From Pseudomonadota bacterium (GTDB lineage Bacteria; Desulfobacterota; JAPLJL01), in the NCBI GenBank assembly GCA_026388655.1, contig JAPLJI010000181.1:1-35602 (forward strand): a stretch of 35,602 nt of DNA. The letters are read 5' to 3'. Position 1 is the stretch's first letter. Every line of letters begins with the position of its first letter. Below the pieces are notes generated by a model. It did not search any database, had not been told where the DNA came from, and saw only the letters and a list, made by a program, of their open reading frames with translations. Both the position numbers and the translations under genes were made by a program. Below are positions 1-8,135 of this stretch, one piece after another.

Positions 1-2070
1 GGCAAGCCCTTCCCTTTAGCCGACGCCGACCGGCACTTCCAGCAATTGCATAACCTCGGGATCAACTCCATCCGCCTGATCATGACCTGGGAAGCCGTCC
101 AGCCGGAGGCCCCCGGCAAATTCGATCAGGAATATCTGGACTATATCCAGAAGATCGTCGAAAAAGCCAATGAACATCACATTTATGTCCTCATGGATAT
201 GCACCAGGACCTCTTCAGCCGCTTCATGATCAGCCGTTTCAACGACATGTTTGATATCCTCAAAACCGGAATCATCAAGCACGGAAGCATGGAAGCCATG
301 GTGGCGGCCCTGGTTCCTCCTTATAACAACGCGGTCCGCGGCGACGGGGCCCCCAAGTGGGCGGTACAGGCCATCATGCCCGAGAAAAACCTGGATTCCG
401 GACACTGGGGTTCTCCCCGGATCTTCGGCCGTCTCGATGCCAATTCTCTGAATGTCATTAACAGCCTGGCGGGGAAATTCCTGGGATCGGGCTTCTCGCT
501 TCCTCCCGATATCCTGAACATCGTCCAGCCCGACGGGCCTTTCGATATCACCGAAACCAGCGACTTCCTCCCCCTGACGATGTGGGGGATCAACGGGGGC
601 ATCTCCCTCGATATGCAGAGGTGTTTCGCCGCTTTCTTTGCCGGGCGGGATGTCTATCCCACCCTCCTGGTCGACGAGCAGGGTCACCGTTCGGCCACGG
701 GAAGGAATATCCAGGATTTCCTCCAGGATAATTACACCACCGCCTGGGTCGAGGTGGCGAAAAAGGTCAAGGATTATCCCAATGTGATCGGGTATGACAT
801 CATCAACGAACCGGTCGGGTTTTTCCTGGTCCTGACCCTGGCCGCGGCTTCCTTTGAGCTGGGAGGGATCGACGAAATCGTTAATATGTTGAGTGTTATG
901 AGCGCCCAGGCCCCGAACAGCGATATGATCCGGATGGTTCAGGAACTCTTCGATCTTCTGGTCGCCCTTCAGATAATTCCCCCGGACAGTTCTACCGCCA
1001 CCAAGGAAAAATGGGGGTTCCAGGATGCCAGCCTGATGGGCCTCCTGGGCTTGAATATCGGGTTCGACAAGAATCACATGCAGCCTTTCTTTGAGAAGAC
1101 CGGCGGGGCGATCCAGGCCGTGGACCCGAAGGCGGTCATCTGGATCGAGCCGTCGATCGGGCTCGACACCGCCCTGGGCGGCGCTTTGGGAATAGCTTGG
1201 TACGAGTCCAACATGACCCGCCCGGCGGGCTTGAACCACGTGGTCTATGAACCGCACTGGTATCCGGACATTTATCCGACGATCGGATTCAACACCGGTC
1301 CCCGGAGTTTCACCCCGGAGGAATGGCGCTTCCGCGATTTCCGGCCCAGCCTCCAGGGTGTGATCCGCAAGGCCGCGTATTCCCTCGGCAACATGCCGGT
1401 GGTCCTGGGCGAGTATGGGACCGAGTATAACTTCAACGGTTGGAATCCTGACGGAACTTTAAAGGCTATGGCAAAGAATCCGACCGACCCGAAGGTTGAC
1501 TACCCGGTCTCCCAGGAAATCCTGGATAATTACTACGAAGCTTTCGAAGACATGCTCCTCTCCCACATGCAGTGGTGCTGGTCCCCGGAGAGCACCTATG
1601 CCCGCGGCGAGGGCTGGAACAACGAAGACTTTTCCATCGTTGATCCCAATCTGAAACCCCGGGGCGAGGAGGTTTACAGCCGCCCCCATCCGACCTTCCT
1701 CTCCGGCAAGCCGGTCTCCATGCGTTTCTATTCCCGGCTCCATTACTTCGACCGCGACAAGGGCGAGGTCAACAAGCTCGGGGAATATGAGCTCGCCTTT
1801 AAGAGCAAGGAAACCAACGCCCCGACCGAGATCTTCATCCCCTACGACCTTTATTATGCCAATGGTTTCTATGTCTGGCTGACCGACGGCTACGCGGTGT
1901 ATGACCACGCGGACACGACCCTTTTCTATTACCCCACCTCCGATGAGCCGGGGCACATCCATAAAATCCGGATCCGTCCGCCGCTCGACGGCCAAGAGAA
2001 TCTCGGGTGGCAGTATTTCTTTAAGGAAGACCAGGTGCTCAGCCACGGGAATCCCGGGGATTTTGAATAA
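1..2070 (+). CDS. GH5 glycoside hydrolase, endoglycoceramidase-like (5' end outside window)
   Basis: The reading frame is open from base 1, so the start lies upstream and 689 codons are visible. The first residues read GKPFPLADADRHFQQLHNLG, the typical first strand region of GH5 enzymes. WEAVQPEAPG and MDMHQDLFSR follow and closely resemble endoglycoceramidases, which release oligosaccharide from glycosphingolipids. The proton donor is the Glu of IINEP (codon at 808), the substrate-binding pair is EPHWY near 1250, and the nucleophile is the Glu of VLGEYGTE (codon at 1411). The last 100 or so residues form a beta-rich region like the C-terminal domain of endoglycoceramidases. The stretch between the MHQD and NEP motifs is about 200 residues, longer than in simple GH5 cellulases, so substrate may differ. 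Secretion cannot be judged because the N-terminus is missing. The family call is firm; ceramide-glycan specificity is inference. Confidence 0.85.
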   Translation, partial: GKPFPLADADRHFQQLHNLGINSIRLIMTWEAVQPEAPGKFDQEYLDYIQKIVEKANEHHIYVLMDMHQDLFSRFMISRFNDMFDILKTGIIKHGSMEAMVAALVPPYNNAVRGDGAPKWAVQAIMPEKNLDSGHWGSPRIFGRLDANSLNVINSLAGKFLGSGFSLPPDILNIVQPDGPFDITETSDFLPLTMWGINGGISLDMQRCFAAFFAGRDVYPTLLVDEQGHRSATGRNIQDFLQDNYTTAWVEVAKKVKDYPNVIGYDIINEPVGFFLVLTLAAASFELGGIDEIVNMLSVMSAQAPNSDMIRMVQELFDLLVALQIIPPDSSTATKEKWGFQDASLMGLLGLNIGFDKNHMQPFFEKTGGAIQAVDPKAVIWIEPSIGLDTALGGALGIAWYESNMTRPAGLNHVVYEPHWYPDIYPTIGFNTGPRSFTPEEWRFRDFRPSLQGVIRKAAYSLGNMPVVLGEYGTEYNFNGWNPDGTLKAMAKNPTDPKVDYPVSQEILDNYYEAFEDMLLSHMQWCWSPESTYARGEGWNNEDFSIVDPNLKPRGEEVYSRPHPTFLSGKPVSMRFYSRLHYFDRDKGEVNKLGEYELAFKSKETNAPTEIFIPYDLYYANGFYVWLTDGYAVYDHADTTLFYYPTSDEPGHIHKIRIRPPLDGQENLGWQYFFKEDQVLSHGNPGDFE

Positions 2071-2086
2071 AATGCGCGCTTTAATC

Positions 2087-2147
2087 GTCATTCCCGCGAA
2101 AGCGGGAATCCAGGAAAGACTGGATTCCGGGTCAAGCCCGGAATGAC
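2087..2147. repeat. Dispersed palindromic repeat (GTCATTCCCG...CGGAATGAC type)
   Basis: A 61-bp imperfect palindrome lies just after the GH5 stop codon. It begins GTCATTCCCGCGAAAGCGGG and ends CAAGCCCGGAATGAC, with internal inverted GAATCCAG and CTGGATTC. A longer relative in the opposite orientation is at 33479-33591. This class of extragenic palindrome is widespread in bacteria. It may form a hairpin in the GH5 transcript and act as an mRNA end or stabiliser. Confidence 0.85.
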
Positions 2148-2171
2148 AAAAATTGTTGGGAAATATTTACT

Positions 2172-3512
2172 ATGTTTAATAAGAAAATCTTAATTGTCTG
2201 CGGTTCGCTCCTGCTCCTCGGCCTGGCCGTTTCCGCCCGCGGGGAAAACCTGGGAGAAAAGGTCGAGCTTTCGGGCGTATTCCAGAACATTCTCCGCTTC
2301 CAGACCGACCGCGACTTCGACGGTTCCCATCCCAGTTACAACAAACCAGGTCAAACGGTGGGGGAATTCGTTACCTTCGTGAATCCCAAGCTGCAATACT
2401 CCATCAACCCGGAAACCTGGATTTTTTACGAATCCGAACTGGGGATGGATGCCTGGAGCCGGAACAACCCGGATTTCGCCACCGGTGAAAATAAAATGGC
2501 TCCCATTTTCAAGCAGCGTCAGTTCTACGGCGAAACCGAGTTCACCCCCAAGTTCTCCCTCCGGGTGGGCTACCAGCGTTTCGAGGACCCTTCCGGGCTT
2601 TTCCTCAACCACTGGCTCGGGGCGGCCAGCTCCCAGATCGCCACCGGCCCGGTGCTCCTGAATATAGCTTTTGGCGAGCTCCCCGATCAGACCCGCGAGG
2701 GTTTCGATCTGGACCGGATTAATTTCCATAACGATATCCTGGTCGGTTCGGTGACCGCGGCGCGGGAGCTTCCGGGCAACCTGAGCGTGGGGGGAGCGCT
2801 TTCCTATCTCTACGACGGGTCCGAGATTGACCATACCCGCTGGCTTTTCACTCCCGTCCTGAGCCTGCGAAAAAATCTCCGGGACCAGGAAATCGGCGGG
2901 GATATCGCCCTCCAATACGGTGAAGCCCAACTGGGGGCCTTCGGCGGAAACATCGAAAAGACCCTGGCCTGGGCCGCCCAGGGTTACGCCCGGCTCCGGC
3001 CCTCGCCCCTCCAGCTAGACCTGCAAGTCATGGCCTTAAGCCCGGATGATGATTACGACCATAACGGAAAAAATTACGCTTTCCTTTATTCGGGCAAATC
3101 CCGGGCCTCCACCATGATCCTGACCGAGGATCGAATCCGGGACTGGGGGGATAACCTGGATGAACTGCTCAGCGACCAAACCGGCGAATCCCGGGGTAAC
3201 TTCTTCCTTTTGAGAAGTGGGTTCCTGCTTCTGGACGGGAAAATCGGCTACCCTGTCACCCCGAAAATCACGCCCGCGTTGATCCTGGGGGCGGCGCTCA
3301 CCCTGGACCCCCATAACTCCCTGGGGAGCACCTTTGTCGGGACCGAGGCCGACCTGGATCTCCAGTACGCCCCCTCCCCCAGTATTAAAATCGACCTGGT
3401 CAACAGCTTCTTTTATCCCGGTAAAGCCGCCTCGGCCTACGTCAATGCCATCAAACTGGAAAACCAGCGCCCGCTTTACCGGCTGGTCACCTCCGTCAGT
3501 TTCCTCTTTTAA
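2172..3512 (+). CDS. Outer-membrane beta-barrel protein, porin-like
   Basis: The 446-residue product starts with a clear signal peptide: MFNKK, a hydrophobic stretch LIVCGSLLLLGLAVS, and a likely cleavage after SARG near residue 25. The rest alternates hydrophobic and polar residues in short strands rich in Tyr, Phe and Gly. It ends YRLVTSVSFLF, the terminal Phe being the recognition signature of barrels inserted by the BAM machinery. It is therefore probably a 16-18 stranded outer-membrane channel. No named porin family was recognised; DUF1302-like or alginate-export-like barrels are possibilities. It lies 101 bp after the GH5 gene on the same strand, which suggests uptake of products released by that enzyme, though a palindromic repeat separates the two. 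No strong ribosome-binding site is visible before the ATG. Confidence 0.8.
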   Translation: MFNKKILIVCGSLLLLGLAVSARGENLGEKVELSGVFQNILRFQTDRDFDGSHPSYNKPGQTVGEFVTFVNPKLQYSINPETWIFYESELGMDAWSRNNPDFATGENKMAPIFKQRQFYGETEFTPKFSLRVGYQRFEDPSGLFLNHWLGAASSQIATGPVLLNIAFGELPDQTREGFDLDRINFHNDILVGSVTAARELPGNLSVGGALSYLYDGSEIDHTRWLFTPVLSLRKNLRDQEIGGDIALQYGEAQLGAFGGNIEKTLAWAAQGYARLRPSPLQLDLQVMALSPDDDYDHNGKNYAFLYSGKSRASTMILTEDRIRDWGDNLDELLSDQTGESRGNFFLLRSGFLLLDGKIGYPVTPKITPALILGAALTLDPHNSLGSTFVGTEADLDLQYAPSPSIKIDLVNSFFYPGKAASAYVNAIKLENQRPLYRLVTSVSFLF

Positions 3513-3545
3513 CCAGAAAAATTCATTTAATATTTCCGAACACAT

Positions 3546-3666
3546 TGTAGTTGCCCGATTTACTTGTCCCGACTTCAGAGGGATTTATCCCGATACGGAA
3601 GGGATCGGGCGCTTTTGAAAAACGCCGATCCCCCCAGAGACGGGACAAGTGAATCGGCAGGCTACA
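3546..3666. repeat. Dispersed element with TGTAG...CTACA inverted ends, copy 1
   Basis: The left end at 3546-3573 reads TGTAGTTGCCCGATTTAC and continues to TTGTCCCGAC. The right end at 3639-3666 is an inverted copy matching at 22 of 28 positions. Between them is a strong hairpin (GGGATCGG...CCGATCCC). The left end recurs at 23197-23224 in the opposite orientation with one mismatch. It lies in the 354-bp gap between the barrel gene and tatA, where no coding sequence was found. No transposase is present, so it is a REP- or MITE-like unit. Confidence 0.7.
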
Positions 3667-3795
3667 ATAAAATCCGCCCAAGAAGGACGGAGGAACGGAT
3701 TCAATCGCTTTTTTCGGGTTTATATAACAACCGATACCGCTGGAAAGGTGAGGGGGAACTTTTTCTGTTTGGCGGTTGTCTAATGAAAAAGGTCT

Positions 3796-3823
3796 TTGAA
3801 AATCGGAAACCTTGGATTAGAAT
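3796..3823 (+). promoter_or_regulatory. Candidate sigma70-type promoter for tatA
   Basis: TTGAAA at 3796-3801 and TAGAAT at 3818-3823 are separated by 16 bp and lie about 45 bp upstream of the tatA start. The spacing and one-mismatch -10 box are acceptable. The call is by eye only. Confidence 0.4.
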
Positions 3824-3866
3824 ACTATCGGTTTCGAGGATTTATTAGTAAAAAAGGGAGGAAAAA

Positions 3867-4052
3867 ATGCTTGGCAATATTGGTCCGACTGAGTTAATCA
3901 TAATCCTGGTCATCGTCCTGATCATTTTCGGCGCGGGCAAGCTTCCCGACATCGGCACCGCCATCGGCAAGGGCATCCGCAACTTCAAAAAAGCCACCAA
4001 GGACGAGGACAAGGCCGCCCTCGAAGAAGGCAAGGACAAGGGCAAAGGGTAA
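3867..4052 (+). CDS. tatA: Twin-arginine translocase subunit TatA/TatE
   Basis: This 61-residue protein forms the membrane pore component of the Tat system, which exports folded proteins. It shows the family layout: a short N-terminus, a membrane helix at about residues 8-21 with a polar Glu at position 9, the FG hinge (F21, G22) followed by KLPDIG, an amphipathic helix ([14 protein letters not shown]), and a charged tail rich in Lys, Asp and Glu. The start is set by the strong GGGAGG at 3856-3861, five bases before the ATG. The gene is monocistronic, bounded by a candidate promoter and a terminator. TatB and TatC are not nearby. At 61 residues it is at the short end for TatA. TatB is unlikely given the short tail. 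Confidence 0.93.
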   Translation: MLGNIGPTELIIILVIVLIIFGAGKLPDIGTAIGKGIRNFKKATKDEDKAALEEGKDKGKG

Positions 4053-4102
4053 AGCGCATAGCGCAAAGGGCAGGGAGCTTCCTGCCGTCTGCCGGTTATT
4101 AG

Positions 4103-4130
4103 CCGCGGCCTCCGGGCCGCGGTTTTATTT
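4103..4130 (+). terminator. Rho-independent terminator after tatA
   Basis: A perfect 8-bp GC stem, CCGCGGCC at 4103-4110 and GGCCGCGG at 4115-4122, encloses a TCCG loop. It is followed by TTTTATTTTT. Confidence 0.85.
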
Positions 4131-4413
4131 TTGGGGGTTTATTGGGTTTTCAGAAACCCGGGGGGTAGGTTCTCGCGACCCGCACTCTTTTTACCCGGAT
4201 ACCAATAAACTCGATGACTCCTGATAATTGGATCCAACGAAGGCGAGGCCTAGCGGGCCCGCCGCCCGGGATTGCGTGATCGCGCACATTGTGCGGTTTA
4301 CCCTGAGCTCTGTCGAAGGGGGAGCGTCCATTCTTCGCAGCAGAGTTGCTTCGAAGGATAAAAAACCTGCCCCCCAAAAAATAAAAAAAGCTAACGGAGG
4401 AGGGAAGTCAGGT
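4131..4413. other. Noncoding interval with short palindromes
   Basis: No gene was recognised between the tatA terminator and the convergent gene ending at 4414. The stretch holds a small hairpin at 4144-4159 (GGGTTT/AAACCC) and the palindromic motif CCCTGAGCTCTGTCGAAGGG at 4301-4320, a sequence type often seen as a dispersed extragenic repeat. A second copy of the latter was not found in this window. Confidence 0.5.
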
Positions 4414-5190
4414 CTATTCTTCCCCGCCCTCTTTATGCTTCTTTTTCCCGAGCAGGAAGGCCGCCTCTTCCCGAACCTGAAGATTCAAACTTAAATCCCG
4501 GGAAACCTCCTCCAGGTCCGGCTGGAGCATGTATCCCAGGAGATTCCGGCTGACCTCCACCGGCGTGTGGGGATTTAAAATCAGGGTTCGTTTCACCCGG
4601 TAGCACTTGATCCAACGATGGTTCTCGAAAATCACCCGCAGGACCGCGCCCGGGATAGGGCGGCGGGAGGCGATCCGGATCACCTCGAGTTCAGTCAGGC
4701 GGGGGTTCTGGAGGATGTTGCGGATCACGGAAGGGTCGGAATCAAACAGGAGCTTTTCCAAAAGCAGGGTCCGCTTGCCCTTGGCCAGGCTTTTTTTCTC
4801 CCCCAGGGTCAGATACTCGAGACCGGCCGGGACTTCCAGGTCACCCGGGACCTGCCTTTCCCTTTCCGGATCACCCGGGGAAAAAAGTCGCAGGACCTCC
4901 AGGCAGCCGGTTTCCCGGGCCTGGAGAACGATTTCACTCACCCTCTCGGGACCGATCAGGCTCAGGAAAAATTCCGAATCGATCAGGCTGAAGTAAGCCT
5001 CCTGGTAGCGCGGCACTTTCCGCTCGGCCCGCTCCATGATGATCCGCACCACTTCCAGAAGCTCGGCCACCGGCAGGAGTCTTAAATATTCCGCCAGGAT
5101 GGCGGTCCGCATCCTGCGATCCTTGACCCCGAAAGCCCGCCCGACCACGCGCTCGGCGTTTTTTTCCGGAGAAGGCCTTTCGGATTTCAA
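4414..5190 (-). CDS. Uncharacterised alpha-helical (repeat-like) cytoplasmic protein
   Basis: I do not recognise this 258-residue protein. It has no signal peptide or membrane helix and is rich in Leu, Glu and Arg. Its middle part carries recurring helix pairs such as DSDPSVIRNILQNPRLTE and NPHTPVEVSRNLLG, resembling the short helical repeats of HEAT- or leucine-rich-variant scaffolds. The C-terminus is charged (GKKKHKEGGEE). The start shown is TTG, four bases after the upstream gene's stop. Its only Shine-Dalgarno-like bases sit very close to it. An internal ATG at residue 27 with AAGGA seven bases upstream is a credible alternative. The tight spacing implies co-transcription with the zinc-ribbon/DUF3426 protein, so a role linked to that protein is the best guess. 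Confidence 0.7.
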   Translation of the reverse strand: MKSERPSPEKNAERVVGRAFGVKDRRMRTAILAEYLRLLPVAELLEVVRIIMERAERKVPRYQEAYFSLIDSEFFLSLIGPERVSEIVLQARETGCLEVLRLFSPGDPERERQVPGDLEVPAGLEYLTLGEKKSLAKGKRTLLLEKLLFDSDPSVIRNILQNPRLTELEVIRIASRRPIPGAVLRVIFENHRWIKCYRVKRTLILNPHTPVEVSRNLLGYMLQPDLEEVSRDLSLNLQVREEAAFLLGKKKHKEGGEE

Positions 5191-5194
5191 ATTC

Positions 5195-6562
5195 CTACTT
5201 GATCTCGATGCGGTAATTTATTTTTTGAATGGCGATTCCCGGGAAAGGAATCCGGAAAGCAAATTCCCCGTTCGGGGGCAGGTGGATCCCGACGGCCCTT
5301 TTCTGGATCTGGGCCTGGAGCTCATCTCCGGACAGATTCCGAATCTCTTCCAGCTCGATGAGAACCCCAATCGGGAAAACCCGCGCTTCCAGAGGCTGGC
5401 CGCCCTTCTGGGACAGATTAACCGAGAACTGGGAAACGTCCAGGGGCGAGCCGGTTCCATTGAAGGCCCTTCCCTCGATCACCAGGACCGGCAACCGGGC
5501 CTGGTTTTCCATCCAGTAACTTTTCATCCCGAAAGGCAAAATCTGGCGTTGCCGGGAAATCTGCCGGTAATAAAGATCATCCGCCAGGCTTTCCAATCCG
5601 ATCTGCTTGAGTAAAACCGGATTTTTGAGGATGGATCGTTGCCCCACCCCTAAAAAAATGAACAGCATCAAAACTATGAACGAAGAATGCAGGACATAAT
5701 TCGGGATCTGGCCGAGAGCGGCGGGCGGCTTGTGCTTCTCCGCCAGCTTGCCCGGGGCCTTCTTGGCCTCGGCCGGCGCCGTCTGAGGGCGGGGCGCCGG
5801 GGCGGGCATGGGTTTTTCCGGGAGCGGGGCCGGCGCCTCCGGGCGGGCCGTCTTGCTCAATTCCGGCAAGGGGGCCGGTTCCGCGGCCTCCTCTCCAAAC
5901 TTTATGGTGCCCCACTCCGGAACGCCCTTGGCCGTTTCCGGTTCTTTCTTGCTTTCCGCCTTAGGGGGCGGGAAAGCTTCCTTGACCGCTTCCGCCCCGG
6001 TCGATTCAAAATCTCCCGCCGGGGAGTCTTCAAATTCATCCAGTTTGAACTCCTGCCCCATCTGGTCAACATCAAATCCTTCCGGTTCCGGGGCTTTCCG
6101 GGGTTCCGGAGCGGGCCGGGGGAGAGGAGGAGTGGAAGCCTGAGGGGGAGGAGCCTTTTCTTCCGCCGGGGAGGTTTCAAAAATATCCGCGAAGGCATCC
6201 TCGGTGGCGGAATCTTTCGGCTTCTCCTCTTCGGAGAAGAGATCCCGGAACTCGTCATCGGCCCGGGGAGCCGCCGGGGGAGAATCCTCGGGTTGGAAAA
6301 TATCCACAAAATCCTCGTCCTTCGGAATGATCGCGGCCTTTTTCGGTTCCGGGGCGGGGGGAGGAGGAGCGGCCGGGGCGGAGGGGGCCGCGGGCCGTGG
6401 GCGGGGGGCGGGAGCCGCGGGTTTTTCCTCGGGAGGAGGAGCGAGTTTCTGCACCCGGAAGGTAAACCCGCACTTGGAACAGCGGACCTTTACCCCGCCT
6501 TCGGGTATCTTCGCATCGTCCAGATTAAATTTTCTCTGGCATTTCCCGCAGACAACAACCAT
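5195..6562 (-). CDS. MJ0042 zinc-ribbon and DUF3426 membrane protein
   Basis: The 455-residue product opens with an MJ0042-type zinc ribbon with ligands C5, C8, C28 and C31 (VCGKCQRKF ... VRCSKCGFTF). A long disordered linker of about 240 residues follows, packed with Pro, Ala and Glu and containing acidic patches such as DFVDIFQPEDS. One membrane helix lies near residues 290-308 (SSFIVLMLFIFLGVG). The C-terminal 145 residues match the DUF3426 pattern, with VLVIEGRAFNGTG and a beta-rich fold. The zinc ribbon would be cytoplasmic and the C-terminal domain periplasmic. The family is common in Desulfobacterota and other proteobacteria, and its function is not established. The gene probably leads a two-gene unit with the helical protein downstream, driven by the promoter at 6625-6653. 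Confidence 0.85.
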   Translation of the reverse strand: MVVVCGKCQRKFNLDDAKIPEGGVKVRCSKCGFTFRVQKLAPPPEEKPAAPAPRPRPAAPSAPAAPPPPAPEPKKAAIIPKDEDFVDIFQPEDSPPAAPRADDEFRDLFSEEEKPKDSATEDAFADIFETSPAEEKAPPPQASTPPLPRPAPEPRKAPEPEGFDVDQMGQEFKLDEFEDSPAGDFESTGAEAVKEAFPPPKAESKKEPETAKGVPEWGTIKFGEEAAEPAPLPELSKTARPEAPAPLPEKPMPAPAPRPQTAPAEAKKAPGKLAEKHKPPAALGQIPNYVLHSSFIVLMLFIFLGVGQRSILKNPVLLKQIGLESLADDLYYRQISRQRQILPFGMKSYWMENQARLPVLVIEGRAFNGTGSPLDVSQFSVNLSQKGGQPLEARVFPIGVLIELEEIRNLSGDELQAQIQKRAVGIHLPPNGEFAFRIPFPGIAIQKINYRIEIK

Positions 6563-6624
6563 TTTTTTTCCGGAATTTATCTTCAGGTCGAGGTTAACCC
6601 CCCGAGCCTCCTAAGTTTACAAAC

Positions 6625-6653
6625 ATTATTAATTCATTCATATTATAAGTCAA
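6625..6653 (-). promoter_or_regulatory. Candidate promoter for the zinc-ribbon/DUF3426 gene
   Basis: On the minus strand TTGACT (6648-6653) and AATAAT (6625-6630) are separated by exactly 17 bp in an A+T-rich patch. The -35 box touches the first codon of the divergent small gene, so the two start regions overlap. Confidence 0.5.
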
Positions 6654-6862
6654 TGAAAAATGCCCGCATCCAGCTTGAGGTAAACGGCCGGGATATTCCC
6701 CTGAATCATTTTGTGAAAAATCTTTTTCAGCAGACCATCCTGGGAATGATTTCCGTTTTGAAGGGGGTGAAATCCGCCCGCCGGATCGAGCTGAAAATCG
6801 AGATTCCCGGGCCGAGAACCTCCCGGTCGAGAAAGGGCGGTTCCCGCCCGGCGGACGGCTGA
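6653..6862 (+). CDS. Small conserved-looking protein of 69 residues
   Basis: The product starts MKNARIQLEVNGRDIPLNHF and continues with VKNLFQQTILGMISVLKGV, then RRIELKIEIPG and a basic, low-complexity tail. The pattern is a beta-hairpin (VNGRDIPLN), an amphipathic helix with TILGMISVLKGV, and a closing strand. I recall similar short proteins in several bacterial and archaeal genomes, with no known function, but cannot name a family. The frame stays open far upstream through the antisense of the neighbouring gene. The ATG at 6653 is chosen because it begins the recognisable domain and sits in the A+T-rich divergent promoter region. No ribosome-binding site is visible, so a leaderless or weakly translated message is possible. 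It converges on dnaJ. Confidence 0.6.
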   Translation: MKNARIQLEVNGRDIPLNHFVKNLFQQTILGMISVLKGVKSARRIELKIEIPGPRTSRSRKGGSRPADG

Positions 6863-6904
6863 CCGCCCCGCCGGATTGGAACCGAGCTTCGGGTGTTGGG
6901 GGAA

Positions 6905-6932
6905 AATAGGGATCTTGTCCCCGATCCCTATT
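6905..6932 (-). terminator. Terminator hairpin overlapping the dnaJ stop codon
   Basis: AATAGGGATC (6905-6914) and GATCCCTATT (6923-6932) form a perfect 10-bp stem with an 8-nt loop. On the minus strand the stem runs into TTTTCCCC. The hairpin contains the dnaJ stop codon and would end the hrcA-grpE-dnaK-dnaJ transcript. Confidence 0.6.
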
Positions 6933-8043
6933 GGAAAATCTCCCGTACTTTTTCCCAGAACCTCTGCACCTTGGAGCCCGAACTCTTCTCGGATTCAATC
7001 CGGTCAAATTCCGTTAGCAATTCCTTCTGGCGCTTGGTCAGATTGGCGGGGGTTTCCACCAGCAGGTGCAGGTAGAGACTCCCCCGTTCATAACCGTTCA
7101 GGCTGGGCATTCCCCTTCCTTTCAGGCTCACGGTGTCCCCGGTCTGCACCCCGGGCTTGATCTTGACCTTTTCCTGACCCTCCGGAGTGGGCACCTCCAG
7201 ATCGGTGCCGACCGCCGCCTGGGAGAAGGAAAGCGGAACCTCAAGGTGGAGATTGGCTCCCTCCCGCTGGAACAGGGGATGGGATTCCACTTCCAGCTGG
7301 AGGTAAAGATCGCCGGGCTCCCCGCCCTCGATGCCGCCCTCACCTTCCCTTTCCACCCGCAGGCGCACCCCGGTGTCCACCCCGGGAGGGATCTTGACGG
7401 TCAGCTTTTTCTCTCCAGGGACGCGGCCGCTTCCCCGGCAGTGCGCGCATGGTTCATCCACGATCTTGCCCCGGCCCCGGCATTGCCGGCAGGTCTGGGC
7501 CACCGTGATGAAACCCTGCCGGAGGTAAACCTCTCCCCGCCCCCGGCATTTGGAACAGGTTTTTTCCCCGGAACCGGCCTTGGCCCGATGCCCCCGGCAC
7601 TCCGGGCAGGTGGAATTGCGGGTCAGCGGAATTTCCTTCTCGGTGCCCCGGAAGGCCTCGGTGAAGGAGATCCGGAGCGAATAAAGCAGGTCTTCGCCCC
7701 GCCGACCCCGCGCGTCCGGCCTTCCCGGCCGGCCGCCCCGGGCTCCGAAAAATTCGTCAAAAATATCCTGGAACAGGCTTTCAAACGGGCGGGCCCCGAA
7801 GTCCTCGAATCCCCCCTGGCCCCGGAGGCCATCGAAACCGTACCGATCATAACGCTGGCGGGTTTCAGGGTTGCTCAAAACGGCATAAGCCTGCTGGGCC
7901 TCCTTGAAACGATCCTCCGCCTCCCGGTCCCCGGGCCGGCGGTCCGGGTGGCAATCCAGGGCGATTTTTCGGAAGGCCTTCTTGATCTCCTCATTCGAAG
8001 CGTCCCGGCCCACGCTTAAGATTTCGTAATAATCCCTTTTCAT
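6928..8043 (-). CDS. dnaJ: Chaperone protein DnaJ (Hsp40)
   Basis: DnaJ delivers unfolded clients to DnaK and stimulates its ATPase. The 371-residue protein has the full type I layout. The J domain is at residues 1-68 with the HPD motif at 32-34, followed by a Gly/Phe-rich linker at about 70-115. A cysteine-rich zinc domain with four CxxC pairs lies at about 146-207, and then come two beta C-terminal client-binding domains. The first zinc repeat reads CPECRGHR, so its final Gly is Arg, while the other three keep CxxCxGxG (CSKCRGRG, CRQCRGRG, CAHCRGSG). It is the last gene of the heat-shock operon, 92 bp after dnaK. The start ATG has no strong Shine-Dalgarno sequence. Confidence 0.97.
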   Translation of the reverse strand: MKRDYYEILSVGRDASNEEIKKAFRKIALDCHPDRRPGDREAEDRFKEAQQAYAVLSNPETRQRYDRYGFDGLRGQGGFEDFGARPFESLFQDIFDEFFGARGGRPGRPDARGRRGEDLLYSLRISFTEAFRGTEKEIPLTRNSTCPECRGHRAKAGSGEKTCSKCRGRGEVYLRQGFITVAQTCRQCRGRGKIVDEPCAHCRGSGRVPGEKKLTVKIPPGVDTGVRLRVEREGEGGIEGGEPGDLYLQLEVESHPLFQREGANLHLEVPLSFSQAAVGTDLEVPTPEGQEKVKIKPGVQTGDTVSLKGRGMPSLNGYERGSLYLHLLVETPANLTKRQKELLTEFDRIESEKSSGSKVQRFWEKVREIFQ

Positions 8044-8135
8044 TTATTTTTGGAAATTAGCCAGCCTAGCCTTAGGAGAGTCCCGTAATTATGCGGCAGT
8101 CATGGTTTCGGGAGAGCCAGCCAGGGACGGGTAAA

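Noticed and set aside
16-1257. Antisense open frame under the GH5 gene
   Set aside because: The plus strand shows clear GH5 catalytic motifs throughout; the antisense product has no domain signal.
3783-3848. 21-codon open frame just before tatA
   Set aside because: It overlaps the candidate tatA promoter, has no ribosome-binding site and no recognisable product.
5036-5614. Plus-strand open frame spanning the junction of the two minus-strand genes
   Set aside because: It crosses two real genes in antisense, and its translation shows no domain.
5687-6652. Upstream extension of the 69-residue protein gene
   Set aside because: The extension is antisense to the Pro/Glu-rich linker of the zinc-ribbon protein and reads as Arg/Gly-rich low complexity; only the part from the ATG at 6653 looks like a folded protein.
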